Below are positions 38,331-48,722 of a stretch of DNA of 64,000 nucleotides, in pieces. The position numbers and the translations under genes were made by a program. Source of the DNA: Caldithrix sp. Lineage in GTDB: Bacteria > Zhuqueibacterota > Zhuqueibacteria > Thermofontimicrobiales > Sulfurfontimicrobiaceae. Under the pieces are notes generated by a model, which saw only the letters and a list, made by a program, of their open reading frames with translations, was not told the DNA's origin and searched no databases. The stretch covers positions 1 to 64,000 of the forward strand of contig DYKB01000006.1 in the NCBI GenBank assembly GCA_020722815.1. The letters are read 5' to 3'. Within the stretch, counting starts at the first letter, position 1. Each line of letters starts with the position of its first letter.

Positions 38331-38864
38331 ACTTTCATAATCCTTCTCGGTTAATGCATCCGTTCTTTTCGGAAACAAATGTTACAGCAGAAAACAATCG
38401 GGTTTGATGAACAAAATTGAACCTGGCTTACCAATTTATAAAAAATATGATGCTCAATATGGTGATCGATGATCGTCACAAAATTCAATTCCGAGATTTT
38501 GAGTACGAAATTGACGATTTTAATTAAAATTTGATAAGTCTGGTCGAAAAAGCAGGGCTGGAACATCAGTAATCACTCGCGCCCGGCAATTGGTGCGAAA
38601 GCAACTGTAACAAAAATAATACCAGTTGTATAGATTGTGGTGCAGATTGATTTGAGGAATTGACTTTATTTGATAGCTGAAATTCTGACAGGAAGCATTT
38701 TTTTTCTGTTGAAGTTATCTTCAGTGTGAAATTAAATCCTTCAGTATCGCATCGTCGTCCGATTAGGATTTTAACTCATTAAAAAACAAAGAAATAGCCA
38801 CAAGTTTTACTTTATATCTCGAAACGGACGAAAAATTATCGTGGTCATTGTGCCGATTTTGCCA
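38331..38864. other. Intergenic stretch with a family 1 remnant
   Basis: No gene recognised. 38765-38815 (AACTCATTAAAAAACAAA, then TAGCCACAAGTTTTA) is the tail of a family 1 element cut off at CTTTATATC. A 71-codon reading frame near 38351-38566 has no convincing features. Confidence 0.5.
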
Positions 38865-39515
38865 TTATTTCGAAGCTTCAACAATGGCCACACTGGCACT
38901 GGTCCCCAGCCTGTTGGCACCGGCGTTTATCATTTTAAGAGCGGTTTCATAATCGCGGATTCCACCCGCGGCTTTTACCCCCATATCATTTCGAACGGTT
39001 TTTCGCATAAGTGCGACCTGTTCCACCGCGGCACCAGCCTTATTAAAACCAGTTGAAGTTTTAACAAAATGTGCACCGGCTTGTTGTGCAATTTTACAGG
39101 CGGTAATAATTTCAGTTTCTTCGAGCAGGCAGGTCTCCAAAATGACTTTAACGATGGCAAGTGGAGCTGCCGCCTCAACCACCATTCGGATGTCCTGTTC
39201 TACATACTGATAATCATGACTTTTTAATTGCCCCACCGGAATTACCATATCGATTTCGCGTGCGCCATTTGCGACGGCATTATCGGTTTCTGCAGCCTTG
39301 ATTCGCGAAATATTATTTCCAAGTGGAAAACCGACAACGGTACAAACCTTAATTAAGGTTGATTGAAGTTTGTCCACAGCTAACGGGACATAAACCGGAT
39401 TGATACAAACTGCTGCAAAATTATATTTTTGTGCTTCTTCGCAAAGCTGCAGCACCTGTTTCGGGGTTGCTTCGGGCTTTAACAGGGTGTGATCGATAAA
39501 TTGATTGATTTTCAT
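38865..39515 (-). CDS. deoC: Deoxyribose-phosphate aldolase
   Basis: 216 residues, complete. FIDHTLLKP near the start, Schiff-base lysine in FVKTSTGF near residue 152, and VKAAGGIRD near 180. It splits 2-deoxyribose 5-phosphate to glyceraldehyde 3-phosphate and acetaldehyde. It lies 66 bp after the IorA-like gene. DeoC can supply acetaldehyde to microcompartments, but the one in this window is more than 20 kb away. Confidence 0.92.
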   Translation of the reverse strand: MKINQFIDHTLLKPEATPKQVLQLCEEAQKYNFAAVCINPVYVPLAVDKLQSTLIKVCTVVGFPLGNNISRIKAAETDNAVANGAREIDMVIPVGQLKSHDYQYVEQDIRMVVEAAAPLAIVKVILETCLLEETEIITACKIAQQAGAHFVKTSTGFNKAGAAVEQVALMRKTVRNDMGVKAAGGIRDYETALKMINAGANRLGTSASVAIVEASK

Positions 39516-39581
39516 TTTAATTCTTGACTATTTTTTTAAAGTGATAGTAAAATCAGGCATCTTAAAGTGATATATGCTGTT

Positions 39582-41204
39582 TTAATTAATTAATTCACAA
39601 TTATTTTTTAGAACAATAACCGCCAAATTCTCCAAATTTAGTCCCGCGATTAAGCTGGCTTCCAGATGTTCAAGATTTGATGTCTCAACCGTTTCAAACA
39701 TATCGACCTGACAGACATTGATTAAGTTATCCAAAGGCAAAAAATGTGGTGAAAAATTTTTCTCCAGGAAAGATTCATCACTTACTTCTTTAACCATTTC
39801 AACTTTATTGACAATGAGGAGTAATACATTCGCTTTGATAAGCGATGCCTGAATCAGGGGATCAATCCCTTTTCGAACAAAAGTCGCCGCATCGGTGATA
39901 GCAATAACGCGCTTCACTTTTTGAGATTTGGCGATTCCGGTTGCAATGCCGATAACCGAACCATTGGAATCGTTAAAAAAGAGCTGGGGGTATTTTTCAA
40001 TATCAGTTTGTAAATGACACGGGCGATCACTGACGATAATCGGCAGATTTTGGGAAAAATCGCGGGTAATGACCTGATAAATGTGATTTAATCCCGCTAC
40101 CAGATCGCAGTGACGACATATCGCTGAAGTTTGCAGCCGGGTATTTTCATTCATTTTCGGCAAAAATGATGTATGAGGTCGAAAAGCCGGCTGGACTGCG
40201 GTGAGTACTTCTTCAATTTGCCATTCAAAAAGTATTTTATCCCGGGGGATATGTTTGGAGAGGCGGCCATACACCCGCGTCTCGCAGCCCAGATGTTTAA
40301 CCAGTCGATGAATGAACTTTTCAATAACGGGTCCATTATCTTCAAAGATAAAGGCATGCGATACATTCTCCAGAAAATAGGCAATTGTAGCTTGTGGAAT
40401 CGGATTAAGTGTGCCGAGTTTCAGTATTGAAAATTTATCTTCATAACCTTCACCCAGTACGGTTTTAATCTTATTATACATTTGGCCAATTGCAATAATA
40501 CCAATATGGCCGGAACCTTCCACGCGATTAAAAGGGGATAATTCAAATATTTGTCCGATTTCACTTAACCGCCGGCGTAACTGCTGATAACCTTCAGAAG
40601 AGCTTAATATGGAAAAATTTTGGTGATGATAAGTTATCAGACTATGCGAGATTTCGGGTTGAATTGTGTCTGAATTTATTGGTGCTTGTTGAATGGTTGT
40701 TCGGGATTGACAATATTCAGTATTAATTCGTAACAGCACCGGTAATTCCTGTTCTTCCGAAAGCTCGAAAGCCTTAATGATCATTTCCTGACCCTCTTCG
40801 GGATTGGTGGGTTCGAAGAGCGGTAATTCGGCATAGAAATAAGGTTCTTCAAGCTCAAGCGAACTGAGAGAATCCTGATTATCGCCAATAAGAATGACGA
40901 AACCGGCATTTATTCGCGTGTAAAGCAACATTCGCAACGCGTCAAAATTGGAATTGAGCGAAGTTACACCCAAATTTACCAATGAACGGCTACCAACTAA
41001 TGATGCCCCCAGTGCAGCTTCCAATGCCCATTGAACATTGTTACTCCACTGAACCACCAGTGGCTGATGAAATGCCTTCATTTGTAAATGTTCAACAGCT
41101 CTGGAGCCGGGGATGCCAGGATATCCGATGACCAACCGGACATTGGCTTCCAATGCGCCTAAACCAAGGGCGACATCCCCTGTTATTTGACTATTTTTTA
41201 GCAC
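39582..41204 (-). CDS. Degenerate IorA-like thiamine-dependent oxidoreductase subunit
   Basis: 540 residues. The order resembles indolepyruvate ferredoxin oxidoreductase alpha: an N-terminal pyrimidine-binding domain (GYPGIPGSRAVEHLQ near residue 30), a middle domain, and a C-terminal diphosphate-binding domain with CRHCDLVAGL near residue 365. The usual cofactor motifs are altered: the SDIGCYTLG-type stretch reads SDRPCHLQT and the GDSTF motif reads TDAATF. The C-terminal 2x[4Fe-4S] ferredoxin domain is absent, and no IorB gene is present. It starts with GTG. Function may differ from the family's. Confidence 0.7.
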   Translation of the reverse strand: MLKNSQITGDVALGLGALEANVRLVIGYPGIPGSRAVEHLQMKAFHQPLVVQWSNNVQWALEAALGASLVGSRSLVNLGVTSLNSNFDALRMLLYTRINAGFVILIGDNQDSLSSLELEEPYFYAELPLFEPTNPEEGQEMIIKAFELSEEQELPVLLRINTEYCQSRTTIQQAPINSDTIQPEISHSLITYHHQNFSILSSSEGYQQLRRRLSEIGQIFELSPFNRVEGSGHIGIIAIGQMYNKIKTVLGEGYEDKFSILKLGTLNPIPQATIAYFLENVSHAFIFEDNGPVIEKFIHRLVKHLGCETRVYGRLSKHIPRDKILFEWQIEEVLTAVQPAFRPHTSFLPKMNENTRLQTSAICRHCDLVAGLNHIYQVITRDFSQNLPIIVSDRPCHLQTDIEKYPQLFFNDSNGSVIGIATGIAKSQKVKRVIAITDAATFVRKGIDPLIQASLIKANVLLLIVNKVEMVKEVSDESFLEKNFSPHFLPLDNLINVCQVDMFETVETSNLEHLEASLIAGLNLENLAVIVLKNNCELIN

Positions 41205-41219
41205 TATTTTGTGATATTC

Positions 41220-42632
41220 TTATTCTATCCCTGATTTATTGAAAATAGCATGACGATAATAATAAATCAATCCGGTTGAGGTCAATAATATCCCGCACAA
41301 TGAGGGGATAAACGCTGTGATCAGGGTTGTCACCATAAACCAGATCTGGATTATCAATACAATGATAAGCGTGTACGGATAACCCCACGCCCGATAATAT
41401 CGTTTAATATCGGGATATTTGCGGCGTAATACCCAAACCGCTGCAAATGTTGATACATTAAAGATAGAAGAAGTAAACGAAAAAAAGTCGATGATAGTTT
41501 CATAAGCATGTTCTGCAAAACCTGCCCCGAGCAGGAGTACCGATGCCCAAAAGCCCTGAACGATTAAAGAATAATTTGGCGTTCGATACTTTGGATGTAC
41601 TTTTCCCAATGCCGAGAAGAAAAGGCCGTCCCGGGACATGGCGTACCAGGTACGCGCCTTGCAGAGAATCTGTGCCGTGACGTTTCCAAAGGTATTGAGC
41701 ATCACCGCGATTGAAATCAGTATGCCACCGACGGTACCAATTGCCATTTGGAGTGCATCGGTGGCGACCCATTTTGATTGTTGAATTTTATCGATAGGTA
41801 ATTGGTAAATATAGGCACTATTCGCCGCGAGATAGAGTAACATCACGCCGGTAATTCCAACCAGAATTGAAAGTGGTAAATTTCGGCGGGGATTCTTGAC
41901 TTCCTCGGCGATATAGGTTGGTCCTTCCCAGCCGCTATAGGCAAAAAATGAATAGCGCATTGCCGCACCCACCGCCAATAAAGTCGACCAGGAGAATCGA
42001 TCGGGCAGGAAATTGTCGGTGAAATGATGGATGTGTCCGGATTTGAGAAATCCAATCGCGATAACAGCACCCAGGGCCATTAGTTTTAATAAACTGAAAA
42101 TATTTTGTAAAATACCACTGAGATGCACGCCAAAGCAGTTGATTATGGTTATTGTCCAGATAAGTGAAAGCGCAATTATCACCTCGACAGGACGTGAATA
42201 ATTTGAACCAGTGAGCATCTTAAATAACGGATTACCATACTCTGCAAACACCATCGCAACTGCGGCAATTGCGCCTGTTTCAGACACAAAAAACATGGCC
42301 CAACCCCGAAGAAATGTCCAGATTGGTGGATAGGCAGCTTTTAAATAGGCGTAGGGCCCACCCGAACGTGGCATCATCGCCACCAGTTCAGCATATAAAA
42401 ATGCACCCAGTAATGTTGCAATTCCGCCGATAATCCAAACGCCATAGAACAAACTAATTGAAGCCACCAATATCATGATTGGTGCGGGTGTTCGAAAAAT
42501 GCCGGAGCCAATAATACGCCCAATAACAATTGAAAACGCTTCTGTGAATCCTAAACGGCGGTTTAATTCAGTTTCTTCCGAAAATAGTTCATTTTCAATG
42601 ATTTTCGTTTCCGATGAGGGGTCGTTTTGCAT
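41220..42632 (-). CDS. APC-family amino acid permease
   Basis: 470 residues with about twelve membrane segments. The first helix region GRIIGSGIFRTPAPIM is the characteristic start of APC/LAT-type transporters; EEVKNPRRNLP follows helix 6. The IorA-like gene follows after 15 bp, so the imported amino acid may feed it. Ribosome site AGAGGT. Confidence 0.88.
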   Translation of the reverse strand: MQNDPSSETKIIENELFSEETELNRRLGFTEAFSIVIGRIIGSGIFRTPAPIMILVASISLFYGVWIIGGIATLLGAFLYAELVAMMPRSGGPYAYLKAAYPPIWTFLRGWAMFFVSETGAIAAVAMVFAEYGNPLFKMLTGSNYSRPVEVIIALSLIWTITIINCFGVHLSGILQNIFSLLKLMALGAVIAIGFLKSGHIHHFTDNFLPDRFSWSTLLAVGAAMRYSFFAYSGWEGPTYIAEEVKNPRRNLPLSILVGITGVMLLYLAANSAYIYQLPIDKIQQSKWVATDALQMAIGTVGGILISIAVMLNTFGNVTAQILCKARTWYAMSRDGLFFSALGKVHPKYRTPNYSLIVQGFWASVLLLGAGFAEHAYETIIDFFSFTSSIFNVSTFAAVWVLRRKYPDIKRYYRAWGYPYTLIIVLIIQIWFMVTTLITAFIPSLCGILLTSTGLIYYYRHAIFNKSGIE

Positions 42633-42943
42633 TCGTTTACCTCTGGTTAGGATGCTGATTCAATCTTAAGAATTACCTGACTGCCTCGGGACTCAAGTTC
42701 TTTAATGTTATAGATATTTAATATAAATATAATTCTATCGAATTCAAAGATTTTTTTGAATTTTTGAAAAAATTTTTGCAGTGACAGATAGCAATTTTGG
42801 CTCTTTCAGATGACATGGAAGTTGACATCAGGAAATTCATGAGTTTTGAAAATAAAAGATTGCTATTTTATGAAAAACTGGTTACATTATTGTCTTTGAA
42901 ATTGAAATTCAGACTAAATACGTTTGTTGTAAGAAAGGCAATT

Positions 42944-43987
42944 ATGCATCAATTAAATCAAAACTGGCAACCACTTCCGCGCGAAGAAGTAATTAAAGCC
43001 ATTGAACGAAAAAATCCAGTGCGAATTCCCCTGGTTATGGCTAAATGGTGGGGGGAAGGTTTGGTCGAAAAATATGGAAACACGCTTTTACAGTTTCATT
43101 CTTATCCGGATGATGTTGGCATGCTCTGGATTCAACCACTGGATATTCGTAACATGAAATTATCCTGGTCGACCGAGCGAACCGGGGCACTTGATAGCGC
43201 TGCAATTCTCGATGACTGGGATAAACTGGATGAATTTATCGATAAAATGCCTAATCCGGAAAAAGACCCGCAATTCGACCAACTGATGCAGCAAGCTGAA
43301 AAATATCGTGCGGAAAATCGATATATTCTTTTTGCCTGGTGGCGATTATTTTTTGAACGCCCCTGGGAAATTCGTGGGATGGAAAATTTATTAATAGATT
43401 ATTATGTGGCGCCAGAAAAAATCCATCGATTACATGAAGCTTTGTGTAATTTATATACAGGTTATCTAAAACGTGCTAAACGCGAGTTTGCGCCTGATGG
43501 TTTTTTTACAAGTGATGATTTAGGACACCAAACGCAGCCGATGATGCGTCCAGAAGTTTTTGATGAATTTATTAAACCCTATTATGACAAAATTGGTGTG
43601 GCACTGCGGGAAAATCAAATGCATTGGTGGCTTCATAGTTGTGGTAATAATACACCGTTACTTCCTGCGCTGATCGAGGCGGGTGTTCACGTATTTCATC
43701 CGGTACAAAAGGGAACGATGGATGAAGTTTTGGTTGCCAGGGAATATGGTGATAGATTGAATTTTTTGGTGGGAATTGATGTTCAACATACCTTGCAGGA
43801 AAAAGATCCTGATGGAGTGCGCGAAGAGGTTCGCTTTCTGATTGATACTTTCGATAAACCAGAGGGTGGTATGTGTCTGGCCGCCGGCAATGGTATCGTC
43901 CCGGGAACACCATTAGAAAATATTAAGGCTTTTTTGGAAGAAGCGCTGGAATATGGGGCGTTTCATCGTCAGAAATTTCAATTATAA
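42944..43987 (+). CDS. Uroporphyrinogen-decarboxylase-family protein (methyltransferase type)
   Basis: 347 residues from ATG 42944, chosen for AAAGG eight bases upstream; a TTG frame opens at 42797. The late HSCGNNTPLLPALIEAG, FHPVQKGTMD and GIDVQHTL pattern matches the MtaA/CmuA-like branch of URO-D proteins, whose members move methyl groups or carry out unknown reactions; heme genes are absent. Single gene, opposite in direction to its neighbours. Confidence 0.78.
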   Translation: MHQLNQNWQPLPREEVIKAIERKNPVRIPLVMAKWWGEGLVEKYGNTLLQFHSYPDDVGMLWIQPLDIRNMKLSWSTERTGALDSAAILDDWDKLDEFIDKMPNPEKDPQFDQLMQQAEKYRAENRYILFAWWRLFFERPWEIRGMENLLIDYYVAPEKIHRLHEALCNLYTGYLKRAKREFAPDGFFTSDDLGHQTQPMMRPEVFDEFIKPYYDKIGVALRENQMHWWLHSCGNNTPLLPALIEAGVHVFHPVQKGTMDEVLVAREYGDRLNFLVGIDVQHTLQEKDPDGVREEVRFLIDTFDKPEGGMCLAAGNGIVPGTPLENIKAFLEEALEYGAFHRQKFQL

Positions 43988-44027
43988 ACTGAACTGCGGA
44001 ATTGGTTTTCGGTCAATCGCAAAATGC

Positions 44028-45368
44028 CTATTTTAAATACCCTTGGTCAAAGTAACTATTTGCGACCACTTTATCAAGCGCCGCGATGACATTGGGATCG
44101 AACTTGATGCCACTTTGTAACTTCAATTCAACGAGGGCTACTTCGAGGCGTTTGGCGGGGCGATAAGGGCGATGGGTAATAATGGAATCGACAATATCAG
44201 CGATACAGATAATACGGGCTTCAAGGGAAATCTGTTCACCAACCAGGCCCTTTGGATAACCACTCCCATCCATTTTTTCATGATGTTCTTCGACAAATCG
44301 GGCTAAGGGCCAGGGGAAAGGGATTTGACGAAGTATTTCCGCGCCTAACACCGGATGCTGTCGAATAATACGGGTTTCAGCTTCCGTCAGATTCGATGGT
44401 TTACTGAGTAATTCTGCAGGAATAAACGCTTTGCCAATGTCATGCAAGGATGCCGCTAATTGTAATCCTTTTATTTGCTCCGGTGATAAATCCATTTCCT
44501 TGGCGATTGCCGTCGCCAGTTCGGAAACACGCAACTGATGTCCTGAAGTGTAGGGATCCCGTTGTTCAACCATCTTGGTAATCGCACTAATCGTACCGTC
44601 TAAAACCTGTTGTGTACTGGTTATATCGCGGGCAATTCCACATAATCCAAAAATGTGACTATTTTTTCGAATAGGGACCTGGTTTACTTGCAGGACCAGT
44701 CGCTGGTCGTTCATCTCATGGATTACTTCCTCGGTTACTGTATCCCCCTTCAGGGTTAATTGATCCAGGCGTTCGTAAATTTTAGCTAGTGCCTCAGGAT
44801 AAATATCACTATTTTTCTTATTTATAATCTGCTTTTCGTCCAGTTTGACCAATTTTTTAAAAGCTTCATTCACGCGTAAAAATTCACCCTGAATATTTTT
44901 GGTAAAAATTGCGTCAATTGCACTTTCAAAAACCGCGCGCAAAAGCTCTTCTGATTCTTCAAGGGCGGCTTTATCTCGGTCACGTCCCTGCTTGATTTGA
45001 AAATTTGCCTGTGCCTGTTCAATGGCTGTGCTTAATCGTGCCAGATTTTCCTTCAGAATATAGTTATCGGCCCCTTCCCGAATACATTCTGCGGCAGTTT
45101 CTTCTCCAATGGCACCGGTGACCAGGATAAAAGGTGTCAAATTGTTATTTTGGCGTAACCATTGCAGGGCTTCCATCCCCGTCCAATCTGGCAATTTATA
45201 ATCAGCCAGAATGATATCATAATTTTGCTGATTTATTTCAAAAAAGAAATCTTCACGGGATTCGACGACTTTATAATGGATATTAAAGTGCTTCTTTAAT
45301 TCATATAAAGTTAACTCCACATCATCCAGGTTATCTTCAATAAAAATAATAGAGATATTTTTTTTCAT
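44028..45368 (-). CDS. Response regulator with PAS and HD-GYP domains
   Basis: 446 residues. Receiver (1-120; IEDNLDD, ILADYKLPDWTG), PAS (about 140-255) and HD-GYP (about 258-440; LHDIGKAF, EEHHEKMDGSGYP). HD-GYP domains hydrolyse cyclic di-GMP. No kinase or cyclase is next to it. It probably lowers c-di-GMP in response to an unknown signal. Confidence 0.92.
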   Translation of the reverse strand: MKKNISIIFIEDNLDDVELTLYELKKHFNIHYKVVESREDFFFEINQQNYDIILADYKLPDWTGMEALQWLRQNNNLTPFILVTGAIGEETAAECIREGADNYILKENLARLSTAIEQAQANFQIKQGRDRDKAALEESEELLRAVFESAIDAIFTKNIQGEFLRVNEAFKKLVKLDEKQIINKKNSDIYPEALAKIYERLDQLTLKGDTVTEEVIHEMNDQRLVLQVNQVPIRKNSHIFGLCGIARDITSTQQVLDGTISAITKMVEQRDPYTSGHQLRVSELATAIAKEMDLSPEQIKGLQLAASLHDIGKAFIPAELLSKPSNLTEAETRIIRQHPVLGAEILRQIPFPWPLARFVEEHHEKMDGSGYPKGLVGEQISLEARIICIADIVDSIITHRPYRPAKRLEVALVELKLQSGIKFDPNVIAALDKVVANSYFDQGYLK

Positions 45369-45605
45369 CTTTTGGCAATTTCAGTAAAACTTTGACTTTT
45401 TTCGCATTGCAATTATGACAGGAATATAATAATTTAAAATATGTAAGTCAAGTAACTAATGATAATTTTGTGTTCCAATCTTCAATTTTGTAAAATTTGA
45501 ATATTCATTTGACACTAATTTTATTTAGCCACAGATTCATACTGAACTTTTAAGGTTCAAGAAAGTTAATAAATTATTCAATCAATGAGTACAGTCTAAC
45601 AGGGG

Positions 45606-45705
45606 TAATTTTGTCATCCTGGATAGAGCGAAGCATCGTGAAGAATCTATATTTTTCAATAGAATAAGAGATTTTTCGCTTCGCTCAGCATGACAAGGTG
45701 ATAGC
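45606..45705. repeat. GTCATCCTG/AGCATGACA inverted repeat
   Basis: TTGTCATCCTGGATAGAGC and TTCGCTTCGCTCAGCATGAC are imperfect inverted arms about 50 bp apart. Diverged copies near 33050-33115 and 48520-48565. The remainder of the 407-bp gap shows nothing. Confidence 0.65.
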
Positions 45706-45775
45706 TTTTTAGCGCCGACTCATCAATAGAGAATCATATAAAACTTAATTATCAATTCTTGGAGAAGGAACCACA

Positions 45776-48394
45776 ATGGCTGCACATGAGAAATTTCACT
45801 TTAAGACGCTTGCGGAACTCAAACAAAAATTGGAAGATCTGGGATTGACACTGCCGATGGATGAAAATTTTTCACAGCTTTTTAAGCCCCTAGAAACACC
45901 AAAATTCAATTTACCGAACCGTTTTGTGGTTCATCCGATGGAAGGCTTTGATGCGGATCATACCGGGGCACCGCAAGCACTCTCATTTCGGCGTTATCAG
46001 CGTTATGCTGCCGGTGGTGCCGGCCTGATCTGGTTTGAAGCAACCGCGGTTGTTGAAGAAGCCCGCTCAAATCCGCATCAGTTTTATCTTCATCAAGGAA
46101 ATGTGAAGGTTTATCAAAAATTGGTTGAACAAACGCTGCAGGTGGCTAAGTCTGAAATACAACAACGACCCTTATTGCTCGTTCAACTCACGCATTCGGG
46201 CCGTTATAGCAAGCCATATTTTAAACCACGACCCATTATCGCCCATCACAGTGCAGTCCTTGATCCCCGGCATAATCTACCGGCCGATTATCCGCTCATA
46301 ACTGATGATGAACTGGATGCTTTGCAGGATATTTATGTAGAAGCAGCGGGATTGGCATTTGAGGCCGGTTTTGATGGCATTGATTTGAAGAGCTGTCATC
46401 GTTATCTGGTTTCGGAATTATTGGCGTCGTTTACTCGTGAGAATAGTCGCTATGGTGGCAGTTTTGAAAATCGGACACGGTTTTTACTGGAAACTTTAGC
46501 CAAAATTCATAAGCGTTTTCCGGACAAAATTATCTCCACCCGACTCAATGTTTTTGATGCGATTTCCTATCCTTATGGTTTTGGCGTTAGTCCGGAAGAT
46601 TATCATCTTCCGGATTTGCGCGAACCAATTGAACTGATTCGCCAACTTAAAGCACTGGGAGTGCCGTTGATAAATATTACCATTGGTAATCCATATTTTA
46701 ATCCCCATTTTGGTCGTCCTTTCGATTTTCCCATCAAAAATGCGAATCTGCCGGCTGAACATCCACTCGAAGGGATCGTTCGGTTCACTGAAATTACAAG
46801 AACGATTCAGCAAACTTTTCCAGATTTGCCGGTGATTGGGACCGGTTATTCCTGGCTACGCCAATTTTTGCCATATATTGCGGCGGGCATCCTTAAAACC
46901 GGCGGTGCACAACTTATCGGACAGGGTCGCGGGATGTTTGCTTATCCGGATTCGATTAAAGATTTAAAAGAAAAAGGGGAAATGAATCCCCGAAAAGTAT
47001 GTGTCACCTGTTCTGCCTGTACGCAAATTATGCGTGATGGCAAAAACACTGGTTGCGTGGTTCGGGATAGCCAGATTTATGGCCCCAGTTATCGCGCCGC
47101 CCGACAATTCGCCAAAGATGAATTACTTCAGGAAGCGCAACGCTGCCGTGATTGTCTCTATCCAACCTGTCAGGATGGGTGTCCTGCCCACGTGAATATT
47201 CCGGGATTTATCAAAGCCTTTGCGGAGGGTAATATTTCGCTTGCCTATAAACATCTGGCGGAAAGTAATCTGCTGCCAGAAATCTGTGCATATATCTGTC
47301 CGGCTGACGTTCAGTGTGAAGGCGGTTGTGTAGAGAAAATTTTTTGTGGAACCAGTGTCCGAATTCGTGATATTCAGCGAATGGTTTCAGATGAAGCCCG
47401 CGTACAGGGGCTCACGCGAATCCATTTTCCCGATAAATTGACCGGCCGAAAAGTCGCGGTGATCGGCGCTGGTTCGGCGGGTTTGACCTGCGCCGCGAGC
47501 TTGCTCCAGCGTGGCCATTCCGTTACGATTTTTGATGCCCGTGCATTCCCGGGTGGAATTGTTCGATCTTTATTGCCAGAAAAACGAATTTCATATCAAA
47601 ATGTCGATTCTGAAATTCAGGCACTTTTTCAGGACATTCCTCCCACTCATTTAGCCTGGCGACTTGGATTCCGTCTGACTGAAACTTCAAATCTGGATAC
47701 TATTGCGACTGATTTCGATGCCGTTTTTCTGGGTCTGGGACTTTCGGAAGGTATTCGAATGTTTGAAGACAATCCGCAGAATGTAATTGATGCGCTCGAA
47801 TTTCTGGAAAAGATGAAAGCGGGAGATAAGTACCGTGTCCCGGATCAGGTGGCGGTGATTGGTGGGGGAAATACCGCGATGGATGCCGCCGTCGTCGCCA
47901 AAAATGCTGGTGCACGGGATGTTTATTTAATTTATCGGCGTTCGTTTGCGGAATTACCAGCCTGGCCTAACGAACGAGATGAAGCGTTAAATCTGGGCGT
48001 CCATTTTTTAATTCTTTCGCAGCCGGTTGGTTATGTTGCCGATGAAAATCAAAAGGTAAACGCGATTCGTCTGGGAAGGACCACATTGGGTGAACCGGAT
48101 GCTTCCGGACGGCGGCGACCGGTGCTCATTCCGGGAACTGAATCTGAATTGCCGGTTCAATTGGTAATTGAAGCCATTGGTCAGCGAACTCCAGCGAATT
48201 TGGGCAAAATATTACCTGGAATTAAAATAAATCGCAATGGTCTGGTAGAAACAATCGATGACTCCCGGACCACAAATCGACCCGGTGTATTTGCCGGCGG
48301 CGATATCATTAATGGTGGTGCCACAGCGGTTCAGGCCGTAGCCGATGGGCTGCGAGCGGCAGATGAGATTCATGAATATATAATGCGGCAATAA
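45776..48394 (+). CDS. Fused old-yellow-enzyme and GltD-type flavin oxidoreductase
   Basis: 872 residues. An FMN TIM barrel (about 35-400; NRFVVHPMEGF, LVQLTHSGRYS, LASFTRENSRYGGSFENR) is followed by CVTCSAC and a Cys 11 residues later, the [4Fe-4S] site of 2,4-dienoyl-CoA reductase-like enzymes. Then a GltD-like ferredoxin domain (about 455-545; CRDCLYPTC, YICPADVQCEGGC), an FAD motif (GAGSAGLTCAASLL near 562) and an NAD(P) motif (GGGNTAMDAAVV near 697). FadH-type enzymes have barrel, cluster and reductase but not the extra GltD iron-sulfur domain. GGAGAAGGA precedes the ATG. Probably an NAD(P)H-driven reductase of an unsaturated substrate. Confidence 0.85.
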   Translation: MAAHEKFHFKTLAELKQKLEDLGLTLPMDENFSQLFKPLETPKFNLPNRFVVHPMEGFDADHTGAPQALSFRRYQRYAAGGAGLIWFEATAVVEEARSNPHQFYLHQGNVKVYQKLVEQTLQVAKSEIQQRPLLLVQLTHSGRYSKPYFKPRPIIAHHSAVLDPRHNLPADYPLITDDELDALQDIYVEAAGLAFEAGFDGIDLKSCHRYLVSELLASFTRENSRYGGSFENRTRFLLETLAKIHKRFPDKIISTRLNVFDAISYPYGFGVSPEDYHLPDLREPIELIRQLKALGVPLINITIGNPYFNPHFGRPFDFPIKNANLPAEHPLEGIVRFTEITRTIQQTFPDLPVIGTGYSWLRQFLPYIAAGILKTGGAQLIGQGRGMFAYPDSIKDLKEKGEMNPRKVCVTCSACTQIMRDGKNTGCVVRDSQIYGPSYRAARQFAKDELLQEAQRCRDCLYPTCQDGCPAHVNIPGFIKAFAEGNISLAYKHLAESNLLPEICAYICPADVQCEGGCVEKIFCGTSVRIRDIQRMVSDEARVQGLTRIHFPDKLTGRKVAVIGAGSAGLTCAASLLQRGHSVTIFDARAFPGGIVRSLLPEKRISYQNVDSEIQALFQDIPPTHLAWRLGFRLTETSNLDTIATDFDAVFLGLGLSEGIRMFEDNPQNVIDALEFLEKMKAGDKYRVPDQVAVIGGGNTAMDAAVVAKNAGARDVYLIYRRSFAELPAWPNERDEALNLGVHFLILSQPVGYVADENQKVNAIRLGRTTLGEPDASGRRRPVLIPGTESELPVQLVIEAIGQRTPANLGKILPGIKINRNGLVETIDDSRTTNRPGVFAGGDIINGGATAVQAVADGLRAADEIHEYIMRQ

Positions 48395-48636
48395 TTTTTT
48401 TTAGTTAAAAAAATATATTCTCTCCAATTTGCGGGTGAATTTATCAGGCTGAGTTCATGATTCCATTCGAAACGTGATCAGGGTAAGTTTTACTGGACGA
48501 AAAATCTGAAAACAACCATTGTGATGCGGTACAACAGATACTTCGCTTTACTCAGAATGACAGCGTAACATTATTTTGTCCTTAATTTTTGAGCTGGTAC
48601 AATTAGAATTATCCTTTCAAAAATATTCCATAAAAT

Positions 48637-48722
48637 TCAGACCTTCGAGGTTTTCTGATTGAAGTTGCATCATTAAACTGAACATCAGGCGTCTCACGAC
48701 AAAAACCTCGCAGGTCTTGCCC
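48637..48722. repeat. AGACCTTCGAGGTTT-type inverted repeat
   Basis: CAGACCTTCGAGGTTTTC and AAAACCTCGCAGGTCTTG face each other. The rest of the 753-bp gap (48395-49147) is AT-rich with a short TTCGCTTTACTCAGAATGAC repeat near 48541; a small frame at 48912-49106 lacks support. Confidence 0.75.
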
